The notes beneath the pieces were generated by a model. That model saw only the letters and a program-made list of their open reading frames with translations. It was not told the origin of the DNA and did no database searches. The position numbers were made by a program, and so were the translations under genes. A DNA stretch of 64,000 bases from Daphnia carinata (Eukaryota > Arthropoda > Branchiopoda > Diplostraca > Daphniidae). The stretch is from contig NC_081338.1 in assembly GCF_022539665.2 (NCBI RefSeq), positions 5,878,446-5,942,445 on the forward strand, written 5' to 3'. Positions 1 to 13,109 of the stretch are shown piece by piece (position 1 is the first letter of the stretch; each line of letters starts with the position of its first letter).

Positions 1-233
1 GGGATAGACTTCGTCAGTCGAACACCAGGGTTTTGATGAGTTCTTGGCGCAAAGTGGCACATCATCGTACTTGGCCGCCGGATAACCCGGTTTGTAAGGC
101 GGGACGTTTGGCCCATTGGACATCGCGACAACCACCAGGGAAGCAAAGCTCTGTTAGGAAACAAATAAATGTTTTGTTGGGTCTGACGTGTTGATCGTAC
201 CGCTCGATAACTTACCAAGAATTTCAAAAACAT
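1..233 (-). CDS. Spaetzle-like protein, B subfamily (B0), 5' part only
   Basis: This is the 5' end of a minus-strand gene cut by the window edge. Exon 1 (216..233) encodes MFLKFL and exon 2 starts at 150, after a TAG-free acceptor ending in CAG. The reading continues through a hydrophobic stretch (FASLVVVAMS), then PYKPGYPAAKYDDVP, then CAKNSSKPWC, and runs off the edge. This matches the N-terminus of the B gene at 20422. The sequon NSS lies between the two prodomain cysteines. A minus-strand TATA box is at 331-340. It stands head-to-head with the A gene at 1686. The cystine-knot part lies outside the window, so its integrity cannot be judged. Confidence 0.75.
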   Translation of the reverse strand, partial: MFLKFLVSYRAVRSTRQTQQNIYLFPNRALLPWWLSRCPMGQTSRLTNRVIRRPSTMMCHFAPRTHQNPGVRLTKSI

Positions 234-1685
234 GTTTTTTCCCCAAACTTCTTTTGTCGTAACAAAACTTTGGCTTGTCTTGGAGTCAGCGTTCAGAGAC
301 GTCTGCCTTCTATCGAGAAACATTTTCTTGTTTTTATACCTTTCACTAAGCGTGCGCTGAGAAATGGGAGGCATGAGAACATGTGGGGGAAAAAGGAGAG
401 TAAGGTCTTCATTCGTTGAATGGCAATGTAGCAATTTTTTTATTATTAGCCTTTTAGTTTTGTCTCGGCGTTATTTGTGATTAATCAAGCATTTTACGTG
501 ATCGTGTATTAAATCCCCGCATGGCACTAAAGAAAAACAACTCTGGCTCCATTAATCATGTTTCAAGATAGGTTTCCCTCGTTTTGTTAGGTAACGCATA
601 CCATTCGTTTTCTATATGTATATGTATCATAAAATTAATCGTTTACCTCTTCACTTGTCGTCTTGTGGGCCGTCATGGTACCGGCCTTCACAGATCGCCA
701 ATCAAGCGTATGTAACAAACGACTGATCAAACATATTATTTAGTGAAGGCTAATGCACCAAGCGTTAAGTTATAAAAAATGCGATGGTTTCACCTTGATG
801 CAAGTCTTCGCACTCTTCATCTTCCCGTTAAAAACATTTTAATAACTAAAAGAAGGTAGTTTTGTTTTTGAAAAGAAAACTTTTTATTTATAATACTGTA
901 AACAAAGAGTTTGCTTTTCCTTAGCTATCTAATAGCGATGTCAGTAGACTTTAAAACAATTTTAGCAACCTATTTTCAATGGAGTGTGTGAAAAATGCAT
1001 TGTTTTTTAAATTTCGTGTGAATTTCTTGAAATACGCTTGACGTATCTAAGAATTGGTAAGCAAAACGTACAAGCAGTAAGTTTTTTTCGCCCACCAGTT
1101 AAATATGTGATGGTGATGGCATCTGAGCTATACAAAAAACACACAAAACTTGGTACACTACAAGTTGGAACTGTTTTGTTTTCGAATTCAGGCCGAACCG
1201 ATATTTTCCCAAGTTTATAGGCCCAAACATCAAAGCCGCTCTCACTAATGTTTTTTTTCGGGATGTGCATGTTTGCAAGGCTCGCGGCAATTCCCAGCAT
1301 GAGATTTCTTCCCATTGGTGGCCATGTCATTGGGTTTTCTTAAGTGCTGGTTTTATTTTTGGTGAGAGAGAAACTGGTTATTATTACCTGTGAGGACCCA
1401 ATTATTTAGATCACGGTCAACTAAATGTACCGAAACATTCGGACTAGAAAAGAAAAGTTCTCTTTACTTTTGCTCACCGTTTTGTTGTGGGAGGACCGTC
1501 TTGAAGTTGCAACCTCCAGCTCATTAGACCGTGTCTCGTCGTTCAGTGCAGTACAATTTGCAATTTGCTACCTGATCGTAGATATAAAAGCTGACGATAC
1601 CAATTGAAAAACAAGGCAGTTTCCAAGTTGCATTCCAGCAGCAAACATCAACACAAACTCTCGTTACCAATCATATTTGTCAACG
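234..1685. promoter_or_regulatory. Divergent promoter region between B0 and A Spaetzle-like genes
   Basis: This interval separates the two divergent starts. The minus-strand TATA is at 331-340 (GGTATAAAAA on the minus strand). The plus-strand TATA (TATAAAA) is at 1583-1589, about 100 bp before the plus-strand ATG. At about 1.2 kb between TATA boxes it is the longest of the nine divergent intervals. A 107-codon minus-strand frame at 1007-1330 overlaps two other frames and has no splice or promoter support, so I left it out. Confidence 0.55.
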
Positions 1686-2648
1686 ATGGCGCTAAGAATG
1701 GTATACCTAAAAGAAGTGAATTAACTCTGCATAATATTAAGATTGCCGATTTTAAAACATTTCGCTAAATCCAATCTACTTGACACTTCTAGATGTTGCT
1801 TGGACTGATGGCCGTTGCAGCCCTGTCCCATGCGGAGCCACTGCCAAAAGCGGTTGCCGATCCGCAGTACCATCCTAGATATGAACACGATTACCAACCT
1901 TATCCAGGCTACCACAAGCCTTCGTATAAACCAGACTACCCAGAGTCTTACCCGAAACCTGCTTACCCTCCCTATTCTGCCTACAAGCCGAGTTATGGCT
2001 CTTCGTACAAAAAGGATAACTATTACTGTGACCCCCGCACTCCTCCCCAGTGCGCCAATTCTTCCTCCGTTTATTGTCTGAGTGATTACGAATACCCCCT
2101 GGAAGAAATTGAGGTAATATCAGTTTATCTAAAATAGCAAAGAATTTATGATTCATTTTGTTTGATTACAATTTTAGTACGCTATTGAGTACGACCCACT
2201 GATTTTAAAGAAATACGCTGAGGTCGCTATCCAATCAGCCGATAATTTGGTCGATGGCGTCACCGCGTCGGACGAGAACAAGTTCGATTATTCCTCGTAT
2301 AACGGCCAACCTTACGATCAGAGTAACTGGATCGGTGGTGAAGGCTACATCTGTCCTAGCGATGTTCTTTATGCCCGTCCTGTCCGGGCTGTGAACGTCG
2401 AAGGAGAATGGCGTGTCATTGTCCAGAATGTTGCCTCCTACACTCAAACTCAGCGTGTTGAGACTTGCCTGGTCCCTGGCGCTTCCTGTCGCACGTTGGC
2501 ACCGTGTTACCGCAGTTCCTGTGTCCAGAAATATGTCTACCATCGTATGCTCTCCTTTGACCCTTGCAATAGCCAAAGAGGCCTCTTCATTGACATTTAC
2601 AAATTGCCATCAGCTTGCTCGTGTCGTATTCCTCCCAAGTCCCATTAA
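1686..2648 (+). CDS. Spaetzle-like cystine-knot protein, A subfamily (3 exons, 268 aa)
   Basis: Exons 1686..1700, 1793..2113 and 2178..2648 join in frame. Exon 1 encodes MALRM and exon 2 continues with a signal peptide ending near HAEP. A Tyr/Pro-rich linker follows (about residues 30-80). The prodomain module is YCDP..PPQC..NSSSVYCLSDYEYP. Exon 3 opens with YAIEYDPL and carries the knot: YICPS, WRVIV, then cysteines in ETC, ASC, APC, SSC, DPC and the terminal SACSC. WRVIV, CxQK and the C-terminal CxC match the Spaetzle/neurotrophin-1 pattern of extracellular Toll ligands. A polyadenylation signal AATAAA is at 2818-2823. The partner is the B gene at 233 on the other strand. The exact Toll receptor cannot be inferred. 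Confidence 0.82.
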
Positions 2649-3750
2649 CTAAGTGGTTCATCGACCTTGTAATTCACCGAACTATTATCATGCTCTGTCA
2701 AAGTTATTAACGTATGAATCCATTAATTCTCTCTGAACTCAACTTGCCGATGCGCAATGCTATCCCTTAATCTCTTCTACCAGGTTTGGCAATGTCATTC
2801 GCTAAATAATTTAAAGCAATAAACTATATTTTTGTCTCGTAACTTGTATTGTCTCATAGTCAATATGCTTTGCTTGGCTATGTAACCTTTATATTCAATT
2901 ATACAAAGGAATCATTTAATATTACATGGAATTACCCTATGCTAGAAACTGAACGCCTTTTGGTCTGCTCGACACTGAATATTTGTGCTAGTGCTAGATG
3001 GCGTAATTAACCGTGGGAATTTTGTCTCAAAAATCTACAAAACTTGACATTCGTTGGAATTGGTTAAATATCTCAGGTAATAGTCAAAATTGAATGCTGC
3101 TTCCAGTTTCTTATTATTTCTTATTAACGTTTAATTACATTAATTTATTTAAGTGTTTTCCGTTTTCGATTAGGCAACGTTGCAGGGGGGGGGTCGCTTT
3201 CTTCTGAAGTACCGGATTTATTCCACATTTTTCGCCGCCATTGTGGTCGATGCGTTCGCCAGAGATTGTTTGCCGCTAATAAGATCGTGGTCTCTGTTAG
3301 AGACTTTTGTGCAAGTATTGATTTTGGTCTTAGATCATTCTGGTAATATGTTTCTGAATATGTTGGTCATAACATAATTTCTAAAGTGAGCAATAACGGG
3401 ATAATTGTGTTTTGTGTAGGTTTTGAATGCGCGGACAAATTGGTCGAAGGTAGTTTTACTCAGTAAGTGTTGATGGAAGTGGTCAATCAGTGAGCTTCCT
3501 GCCCGGGATGTTGGAGAAATAGAACTGAAAAGGTATGTAATCTGAATACGTAGAAATGGAGTAAAGATTGGTGCATTAAATAAAAAAAATTTTTATTTTA
3601 AAACGAAATTTTCTAGCTGTCAGTGATCGATCGTACTCTAGGGAAATGTGTATTTCGGAGTTTGTCGTCTTAAAACCCTGGCTTTGAAGATAATGATTGT
3701 GAAACAACAAGGTAAGTGTTTTGTTGTATTCCTAGTGTGATTACTTTAAT
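2649..3750. other. Intergenic DNA after the first A gene
   Basis: This holds the 3' UTR of the A gene to about 2823, then AT-rich DNA. The segment at about 3108-3310 is one copy of a diverged dispersed repeat whose second copy is at 7855-8075. No gene is visible apart from possible remnants of 5' exons of the helicase pseudogene that follows. Confidence 0.4.
3108..3310 (+). repeat. Dispersed repeat copy 1 (pair with 7855-8075)
   Basis: The blocks TTTCTTATTAACGTTTAA, the GCTTTCTTCT stretch and TTTTTCGCCGCCATTGTG occur in the same order here and at 7855-8075. Lengths and substitutions differ in between. Both copies lie in the gene-poor part. The element type is not recognised. Confidence 0.5.
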
Positions 3751-3754
3751 ATGG

Positions 3755-5690
<1,936 letters not shown>

Positions 5691-6065
5691 ATAGTTTTTT
5701 TTACGTGTAGATCTAATTGAATCAATTCGCTGTTCGGCGATAAACCTAGATTTGCTGCCTTGCCCACTGAAGTTGAAGAGAGTTGGGATTAACTTAATGT
5801 AGGTTTGTTTTGGTTGGCTTATTTTGGAGTAAATCTAAAACCACAATTTGTATTCAAGAACATTCTGGAACTTGCAATGTCTGTTTGAAAATTTGACAAC
5901 CTGTTTATTTTGCTAACCCATTTACCTGAATACAGAACAAATTCATTTGTTTAAGGAAACAGTTAATGGGAATATTTTGTATTTTACTTTTCTACTAGTA
6001 CCATTTTTTTTTTTTTTTATCAAATAACTACATAGCTATCAAAATCTCAAACTATGAAAGTAAGG

Positions 6066-6135
6066 ACAGTTATGGCATACCGGTAGCATGCTGTCCTACA
6101 ATGTGAAAGGTCTGTGGTTCGAATCCCAGGATGGT
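6066..6135 (+). other. tRNA-like (Pol III promoter-like) sequence
   Basis: An A-box-like stretch TATGGCATACCGGTAGC is at 6071-6087 and a near-perfect B box GGTTCGAATCC at 6116-6126, at a tRNA-like spacing. I cannot fold a complete acceptor stem, so a tRNA-derived repeat or pseudogene is more likely than a working tRNA. Confidence 0.45.
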
Positions 6136-6269
6136 TGCTCGGCGTGGTCGTCCCAGAAAAAATTCTGGGATACTACTGACAATCCGATCATCAAGAAGAA
6201 AAAGATTTTCCTTTATTGCCATTTTTCGTTATTTCAACAAATAAACGTTTCTTGTGAAAAATAACGTGC

Positions 6270-6345
6270 CTGGCATATCTGAGTATTGAACCCTAGACCT
6301 TCGGCTTCTGAACCCTTAGCTCTACCACTGAGCTATTTCACATAT
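6270..6345 (-). other. tRNA-like sequence, minus strand
   Basis: Read on the minus strand it has an A box AGCTCAGTGGTAGAGC (6319-6334) and a B box GGGTTCAATAC (6283-6293). The rest does not give a convincing acceptor stem. It lies about 200 bp from the tRNA-like sequence on the other strand, which fits SINE or tRNA-pseudogene debris. Confidence 0.45.
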
Positions 6346-7529
6346 TTTAAAACTACTATTACTAATAGTGAATTTAGGAATAGGGTTTAGACTTGGAAAA
6401 AAAAAGCAAGCCTCCTTTTTGTTTCCTGACCATTCACTGGCTTAAAACGTCCAAGCCAAGAGCCAGGCCACTTGCCTTTCCGAATACTAATACCTAAGAC
6501 GGAGGTTTTTCTATCACCCCATCAGTTGTACATCGAGATCCCTAATTTTTCTCCCAGGTGTTCTTTTGGCAGAACAGACTTCGTTTTTTTCCTTTTTCGT
6601 TTTTCCGACCTGACAGTTGCCTGTGGTGGCAATGACGCATTTAGCGTCGAAATAAACAATTGCCGCCGCACAAAATAGAGTTCAGACAAAGCTGTGTATT
6701 TGTGAAACACAGAAAAAGAAAACAGGAATTTTTGAAATTTTTACAAAAAGAACAAAACAAACATGGAAAATTCCACCATTTTTATCTAAATCGAAAAGCG
6801 TGCATCACAACATACACAGCCACGTTGCACGAAACAGAGCTATAAAACTTGTTTTGTTTTTTTTGTTTTGTTTTTGTTTTTTTTCTTTTCCCCATAGAAA
6901 ATAAATGAAAAATGAGAAATTCTCCTTACCACTGCTGATGTTTCTGGCAGGGAATCAATGGCTGACTGTCGTCATAGGATGCAGAAGATTCGTAGCTGAT
7001 GTCATTGCTCTTCCGCCGACGATCTTCGACGCGTTGATCCAGCTGGAGGACGTGAAATTAATTTATAAGGAAAACGTGAAATTGGAATACGGATTGGAGT
7101 GAATTTAGGAATACGTGTTGAACTTAAAAAAAAAAAAAAAATACAAAGGCAATGCTGCAGGAGGCGTTGCTTGCATTATGATGTATCGAATTTCCGCCCA
7201 CATGTTTCACCGCCAAAGTGAAAGAGGGAGCTGTTGGAGGTTATGAGATACCATGAGGATCAGTATATTTGTCAGAGAGTGTCGTGCTGGCAATTTGTAC
7301 GGACGTTTTTCTTTCTGGTGAAATCTTAATATGCAGGTACCCTTATATGTAATTATCCTAATTTTATTAGATTAATTAGCTGACTTTCTTACTTAATGTT
7401 TATATATCTAAGACTTCCCAACTAAATTTTATTGAAAAGTTTGGTAAATATTTATAATGCATCAATATGTTGATCATAGAATCTCCATAAAAATGATTAA
7501 AATCATTGATATTACTTTGTTGCTTGTAT

Positions 7530-7640
7530 GTTACGGAAATTTTAATTACCAAATACTCACTCTTCCGCAGCTTAAAAAAAAATAGATTCTTGAGGCCAAC
7601 ACCACCAGTCTAATAGATGCTAGATCTCAAGTGTTGAAGC
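7530..7640 (+). repeat. Dispersed repeat copy (pair with 15147-15267)
   Basis: The blocks TTTTAATTACCAAATACTCACT, GGCCAACACCACCAGT, TAATAG-TGCTAGAT and AAGTGTTGAAGC occur in the same order and strand at 15147-15267. This is an ancient duplicated or mobile fragment of unknown type. Confidence 0.55.
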
Positions 7641-7854
7641 ATTTGCTGATTAATAATTTTTACAATTGTTAGGGTGCTGAAACATGTTTTGGATTTTGAT
7701 TGTGTAACCACAATCAATGTTTCATAATGGACTGGGTTCTAATTACATATGTTTGTAAGTCATTAGAACCTGTGTCAAGTTGTATCATCGTTTTGTATCT
7801 GGTTTTGATTTGTGATTTTGTGGGATGCTACATTTTTGTATTGCAATTTTATTT

Positions 7855-8075
7855 GTTGAATTTCTTATTAACGTTTAACGAACTTCGTTACTCTTATGTT
7901 TTACATTTTTCATTAGGCAACAATGCAGGTGGGTTTGCTTTCTTCTTAAGTACAGTACCGGGTGTATTCCTGTATTTTTCGCCGCCATTGTGATGGTGGA
8001 TTCGTCAGGTTTCTTTCGCCTTTTTTTTTTATCGTCGGCTCTGTTAGCGACTTGGTGTGTGTGGCCACTTCCGAG
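7855..8075 (+). repeat. Dispersed repeat copy 2 (pair with 3108-3310)
   Basis: This is the diverged second copy of the segment at 3108-3310. Shared blocks include TTCTTATTAACGTTTAA and TTTTTCGCCGCCATTGTG. It follows the 7530-7640 repeat closely, so the two may be parts of one larger element. Confidence 0.5.
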
Positions 8076-10322
8076 GTGTTTATGCAATTTTTGGAAACTT
8101 TCTGTCTGATGTTCACAACGCCTTGCAAATATTCGAGCTGATTTCTATGGAATAGATTTTCAAGATGTTAATGGATCCTAAGTACTTACGTCAAGCAATG
8201 TCTCTGTTTCATGAAAGTGTAATCAACTTGCTTTCAGATCTATAGCTAGATGTATAACATATCCATTTTTCCGCTAATTCTCAAATGTATTAAACATTTC
8301 GTTTCAGATTTATAAATAAGAGTTGTGTAGTTGTTTCCTACATGGCATTTCCAGGGCTGTTATACTATTGGATGAGAATGGGCATTTGAGTTTCAGGTAT
8401 GTTTGGTGTTTTGTTTTGGTTTACTTATTTGCTGTGTTCTTGTTTTAAAATAAATTTATCTTATAGATAAAGCATGCTTCATGTGCTGGTGGTGGACTTT
8501 GAATGGTTTTCTCAGGTACAGTTTCTTTGCAAGGAAAGTTTTAGAACTTCTATAAAAGCTGAATTCTAAGTATTGTTTGTTTTGTAGATTAGTCTTCATT
8601 CCCACACCTAGACTCTTTTCCTCAATCAAACCCTGTACAATGGATTTCTTGGTCTAGTAAGGTAGTTAATAACTAAAATTATTTTGTTACCCAGTCTCTG
8701 ACTTTCTAGATTGGCACTTAAAAATTTTGGGTAAATAGTAACCGAAGGTGTTTGTGAGCAAATATATTGTTGCGCCTGCGACAAATGGAATGAAAAGGAT
8801 GAAGGAAGGAAAAGATGAAGAATGGAGGTAGTAACAAGTGTTAATAACCGATTTAAATTTACTGTTTTTTATTATAAATTAATTAAAAAATTTTTAACTA
8901 TAAAATTTTGTTAATTCGAATAAGTCGATACGATTGTATAATTATTATTGGATAATAATTGTATAATTCATAAACTACAACTTCAGGAAAGTTACTAATT
9001 AACACTAACAGAAGTATATCATAGTAAATAACCATATTAATAAATAACCAGATAAATAATTAACTGATGAATAATATATATATCACTAATAATTAATAAA
9101 CATGTTACATTTGAAATACCCAAATTATTTTAGCATAATACATTGTATATGTGTGAAATATATTACTATTATGTAATTGAATAATAATTGCTTATTCATA
9201 AATATATTTATATATGGTGGACTATAATTAGCATAACTACTATCAGCTGTGTCCAATATCCAGCTGTTTTCTTATAATTGCACTGAAATAATGTCAAATA
9301 CAACATTGCTTTTAGTATTTCTTAGTATTCTGAAGTTGTGGTGTGCAATTGGCTGTAGTGTTAGTCCCCAAAAGTAGTAGAGAAACAACATTTCTTCTTG
9401 CTGTTACCTTGTGTAAAATTTAATTTGAAGAAATTATCAATGTTCCAGCCAATCGTGTTTACTTGTTTGTTTTTCAAATGAACAGATGGCTTACTAGCTG
9501 GAACACAGAGTATCAACATTTCTTAGGCTGAGAGCAGCATCGGAATATTTGGCTTCATTCAACATGGTTTCACAAAAATTGCCTCTTCTTTTGTTACTAT
9601 AATAAACAAAATTTAATAAACCATGTACCTAGGGGCCAAAAACTAGATAGACTCTATGCCAACAAACCTGACATGATTTTGATTGTCTAGTCGCACTTGT
9701 TGCAGTTTTTTACATAAGAAGAAGCAATCCATTCACCATGGTGGCGGGCCTGACTGAGCTTGAGCAGATAAGTAAACTTTCTTCTTCCAGACCATGTTCT
9801 TTTTGGATAATCAAAAGGTTGATCCTGTTTTGAGTCTCTGTTTAAATTTAAACAGGAATTCATCAATACTAACATTTGATTACCCTATACTAGAAACTGT
9901 ACTGCAAGCCTTTAGTACGCAACAGAAGTATGAAAAGCCAGAAACATTCGATTTTTTTGCTTCCGACTTTTCTAGGAACATGCTAGCAGAATATCAACAT
10001 CAGATCCGACAGTGACGCAACGCCAGCGGATGCAGCCAAATTTTCGGTGTCGCCAGATGGCCGTAAGTAATTTTGTGGATAAAAAATTACCACAAGAAGC
10101 ACATACAAAATTGGCAGAAATTTCGATGAAATATGGCAATCCGTTTTACATGAAAAAAAAAAAAAAAAAAATGGCGGAAAAAAAAAATCACACTTTTTTC
10201 TCTTTTTTCCACCCGTAGCCATCTACCCGTCGGTTTCGTTATTACAAGTATGTATGCAATTTCAGTTAATTGTATGCCATTTGCATTTAATTGAGCAGCG
10301 TGGCTGGAGGAGCAATTGAAAA

Positions 10323-11313
10323 ATGGATAAGATAATAAAACAAAAAAGTGGTAAGTATAAACATTATTATATTGGTTTTCAATTATTAATTATTGTTTAT
10401 TAGATCAAATAATGAAGCTGCAGGCCCAGTTATTGGAACAACACAAAATATTAGATAACAACGAAGCTAAGGATGGTAGGCCTAATACGTAATGATTCTA
10501 TTTATTTGCTTTTATTCATTAGTGTTTTGTAGCTCAAAATTTGAGTCTACAAGCTCAGCTAGGGGAAAAGAACAAATTGGAACAAAACAGTTTCCAAACA
10601 GTGAAGGAGGTTTTTCAAAACTCATCCCTAACTGAACGTGAGGATGAGTTGGCATTAGGTGAACACAGTCAGGTGCCTAAACTTTCCAAATAAGAATTCC
10701 AAATAAGTATAGAATTTTAACAAACAATTATTTATTGTTTAGTTATTCAGTCCACCACCTGACAGTGTGTTAAATTTAAATTCTGTTAGTGCTGCACTAA
10801 AAGAATTGTTAGTAATAAGTCCATGCAGCGAAGGAACTGAAGAATTGTGGTACTGTATTTGGGCGGAAAATGGGTGTGGTATGGAAACACTGAAATGGCA
10901 TGAGTTCAACCTAAAACATGGATTAGGTACTTCCCCGTTCTTTGTCTATCGAAAAAGTATTTTTAATGCTATTATTTTGCATTCACAGAATTTTAGCGGG
11001 GGGATCAAGTCAAGTCTGGAAGTGTTACAGGATGGAAGAGTGAGCCTACAGATGAAAAAACACTGAGTGCATTACCGTTAAGGTGTGAGGTAAATTAATA
11101 GAGTAATGCAAATTGCATAATGAGAAGTACCATCTTGTGTTAATGAATCCAGTACAACAGCAATCCTTTATAGTTCTGTCACAGCTAGAAGCCTCAAATA
11201 ATTCTGCTTCTCTGTCTAAAGAACAACTTGTCCTTTATGTTCAGAGTGTTGGGGAAATTGGGTACTTAAATGGCCCTAAAGATGTTTTAATTTTGCTGCC
11301 ATTGCAGAGATGA
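10323..11313 (+). CDS. Possible multi-exon gene for a coiled-coil protein; 3' end unclear, may be decaying
   Basis: Four segments with good splice sites join in one frame: 10323..10350 (starts MDKIIKQKS), 10404..10475, 10533..10672 and 10743..10926. The second and third encode leucine/glutamine-rich helices such as MKLQAQLLEQHK and LSLQAQLGEKN that look like a short coiled coil. The fourth contains ELWYCIWAENGCGMETLKWHE. The next candidate exon (10997..11089) is open only in a frame one base away from the expected one, just after a run of six G. A further open frame at 11113-11313 may be the 3' part. I do not recognise a family. Four consistent exons argue for real coding history. The frame break argues for decay, an assembly error, or a wrong exon choice. 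Confidence 0.45.
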
Positions 11314-12180
11314 ACATCATACATGGACTCTTTAGGTATGAAAGGATTTTCTTCAAATAATTTTAAATTTATGACGAAGAATTTCTCCTCCTTTTTGCCA
11401 ACCAGGTCTAATCAACCAAAAAAAAATTTATCCAATAGGCAAGGATTTTCATGTACTGGGAACACAACTATCAACAATGCAACGTTCTACAGGTGCTAGT
11501 TTATCATTCAAGAACCTTATACAATGATGTTAATCTGCAATTTGTATGTCCTTTCCCAAGCTTCCACCAGAAGTTGAATCTATGAGTCATGTAAGTTACA
11601 TGATCAACAATTGATATGTTTAACGGTGTTGTTTTTCTTTTCTCAATATAGGTTAATAGTAACATTGGATCTGAAAAGATTCTTGGTTGGGGCAAGACAC
11701 TGAATAAATTGTATTGATTGGATGGATGACATGACATTTCTATACTTGATTCGGATTCCCCAGACGGTATTTGATATTAAAAAAATTGAAGTGCATATCT
11801 GGGCTCCCTTCTTTTCTGAAGCCCCGTTTCCCCTTGACTCATAATAAGCCCGTAGGGGGTCATGCCCCTACTGTACGGTATATATAAAAACAACATATAC
11901 CGAGGTTTGGAGGGCTCTGGCCGGAAAGGGGACGTGGGGTGCCGCTTCGTCCGATGATGTGTTCACGGAGGGTGACGTGGCTGCCCACAAATCCGAACTA
12001 AAGGTTAATCGCTCCTGTAAAAATGTTCCAAATCTTCAGCTCTTCTTCCGGCTTCTCTTAGCCAATCACCGGGTAATCTCCCCGGTGGGTCAACAAGGCA
12101 GTGTCTCCCCCTGCCTGGGTTGACGGCAACTTTTGAAAGGGCTATTATGCCTTTTTAAAGTTGCAAAAATAATTGTAATG
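11314..12180. other. Intergenic DNA with a cluster of perfect hairpins
   Basis: No gene is seen. At least five back-to-back inverted repeats lie between 11852 and 12163: 11852-11871, 11876-11902, 12067-12087, 12089-12124 and 12127-12163. The arms are 6-8 bp or more with short loops. The 12089-12124 one is compound (GTCAAC...AGGCAG / CTGCCT...GTTGAC). GC content is higher than in the flanks. It resembles the element at 12731-13049 in style but shows no clear terminal inverted repeats. Confidence 0.5.
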
Positions 12181-12360
12181 TGCAGAGAATTGTCAATAAA
12201 ATTTTTTTTATAAGATATTTTTTGCAAAATTTGTTGCTTTCATTGGCTGTGTTAGCTGTGATCACACATTACATTTATCAACTTTTTTTTTTGCTGTGCT
12301 TTATTTGTTTTTGTCAATTTCCTGAGCTGTCACTTTTCCACATTATACTCATTTACATTG

Positions 12361-12430
12361 CTACACTGGGACTCGAACCTCAAACATCTGACATCACAGT
12401 CCTGCGCTCTACCACTGAGACATTTGGTAC
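12361..12430 (-). other. tRNA-like sequence, minus strand
   Basis: On the minus strand the A box TCTCAGTGGTAGAGCGC (12404-12420) and B box GGTTCGAGTCC (12369-12379) are strong. The would-be acceptor arms do not pair, so I read it as tRNA-derived. Confidence 0.5.
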
Positions 12431-12518
12431 TGTATCCACACTAATCCAAATTTGAAAGCATATGTACGTATGCAGCTTAAACAAGGTCTTTTAGGAAGAA
12501 ATTATTAACATTGTAACG

Positions 12519-12590
12519 TTGTCGTTGGCTTAACGGTAAAGCATTGGACGGGTGTACCGATGGTTCAGGGTTCGATTCCCAAAACAGTTG
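12519..12590 (+). other. tRNA-like sequence
   Basis: The A box TGGCTTAACGGTAAAGC (12526-12542) and B box GGGTTCGATTCC (12568-12579) sit at tRNA spacing. No convincing acceptor stem is seen. It lies about 90 bp from the minus-strand tRNA-like sequence and next to the hairpin elements. Confidence 0.5.
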
Positions 12591-12730
12591 ATAGATAAAG
12601 TGATAAACATGAAAACAAAATTCATATAAATATGAAGCATTTTATTGTCCCTCCATCCACCCTCAAATCCACCACTAATATTTACATTTTAAAATACAAT
12701 ACAAGACATACATACATACATAACTAACTA

Positions 12731-13049
12731 ACAGGTTGGCTGCCACGCCACTAAATCTACATTAGCTACGTCGCTATCGGAAGGATAGCGACCAAGGGGG
12801 ACTTGCCCGCTGACAAGTCCGGGCTGACATGATGATGGAGACCGTTGTGGGAACGCACACCCCAGGTCTCCACCACACATCGGGAAAAGGGAGTCCCTAT
12901 GGTGCGTTGCCTAACAAGCCTTACGGCCAATCTTGGGCAGTGGCAACTGCTCCACCTCATGGCAGATAGGCCATGAGGCAGAACAGCGCGGCCCGTCCCT
13001 ATACAGCTAAAAAAAAAAGGGGATAAAAGTGGCGTGGCAGCCAGCGTGT
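12731..13049. mobile_element. MITE-like element: terminal inverted repeats enclosing several hairpins
   Basis: Imperfect 22-bp terminal inverted repeats are at 12731-12752 and 13028-13049. Both contain GGCTGCCACGCCACT or its complement. Between them are at least four strong hairpins: 12771-12791 (TCGCTATC / GATAGCGA), 12799-12820 (GGACTTG / CAAGTCC), 12836-12872 (TGGAGACC / GGTCTCCA) and 12955-12978 (CCTCATGGC / GCCATGAGG). There is no transposase. I could not define a clean target-site duplication. This fits a non-autonomous DNA transposon, but the internal hairpin series is unusual. Confidence 0.6.
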
Positions 13050-13109
13050 TAATTAGCACTACAATTACACACTACAAAATACAAAGATACCATAAAGAAC
13101 AGGCGATGA

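Larger units (their letters stand above)
5700..10320. other. Gene-poor, AT-rich region with repeat remnants
   Basis: No coding gene is supported here. Short open frames lack promoters, splice structure or recognisable motifs. It holds two tRNA-like sequences (6060-6345), the dispersed repeat copies at 7530-7640 and 7855-8075, poly-A/T runs, and a very AT-rich block at about 8840-9230. Confidence 0.5.

Noticed and set aside
1007-1330. 107-codon minus-strand frame in the first divergent interval
   Set aside because: It overlaps other frames on both strands, has no signal peptide, motif or TATA, and lies between two divergent promoters.
12361-12430. Functional tRNA gene
   Set aside because: A and B boxes are good, but the acceptor arms do not pair, so a tRNA-derived repeat is more likely.
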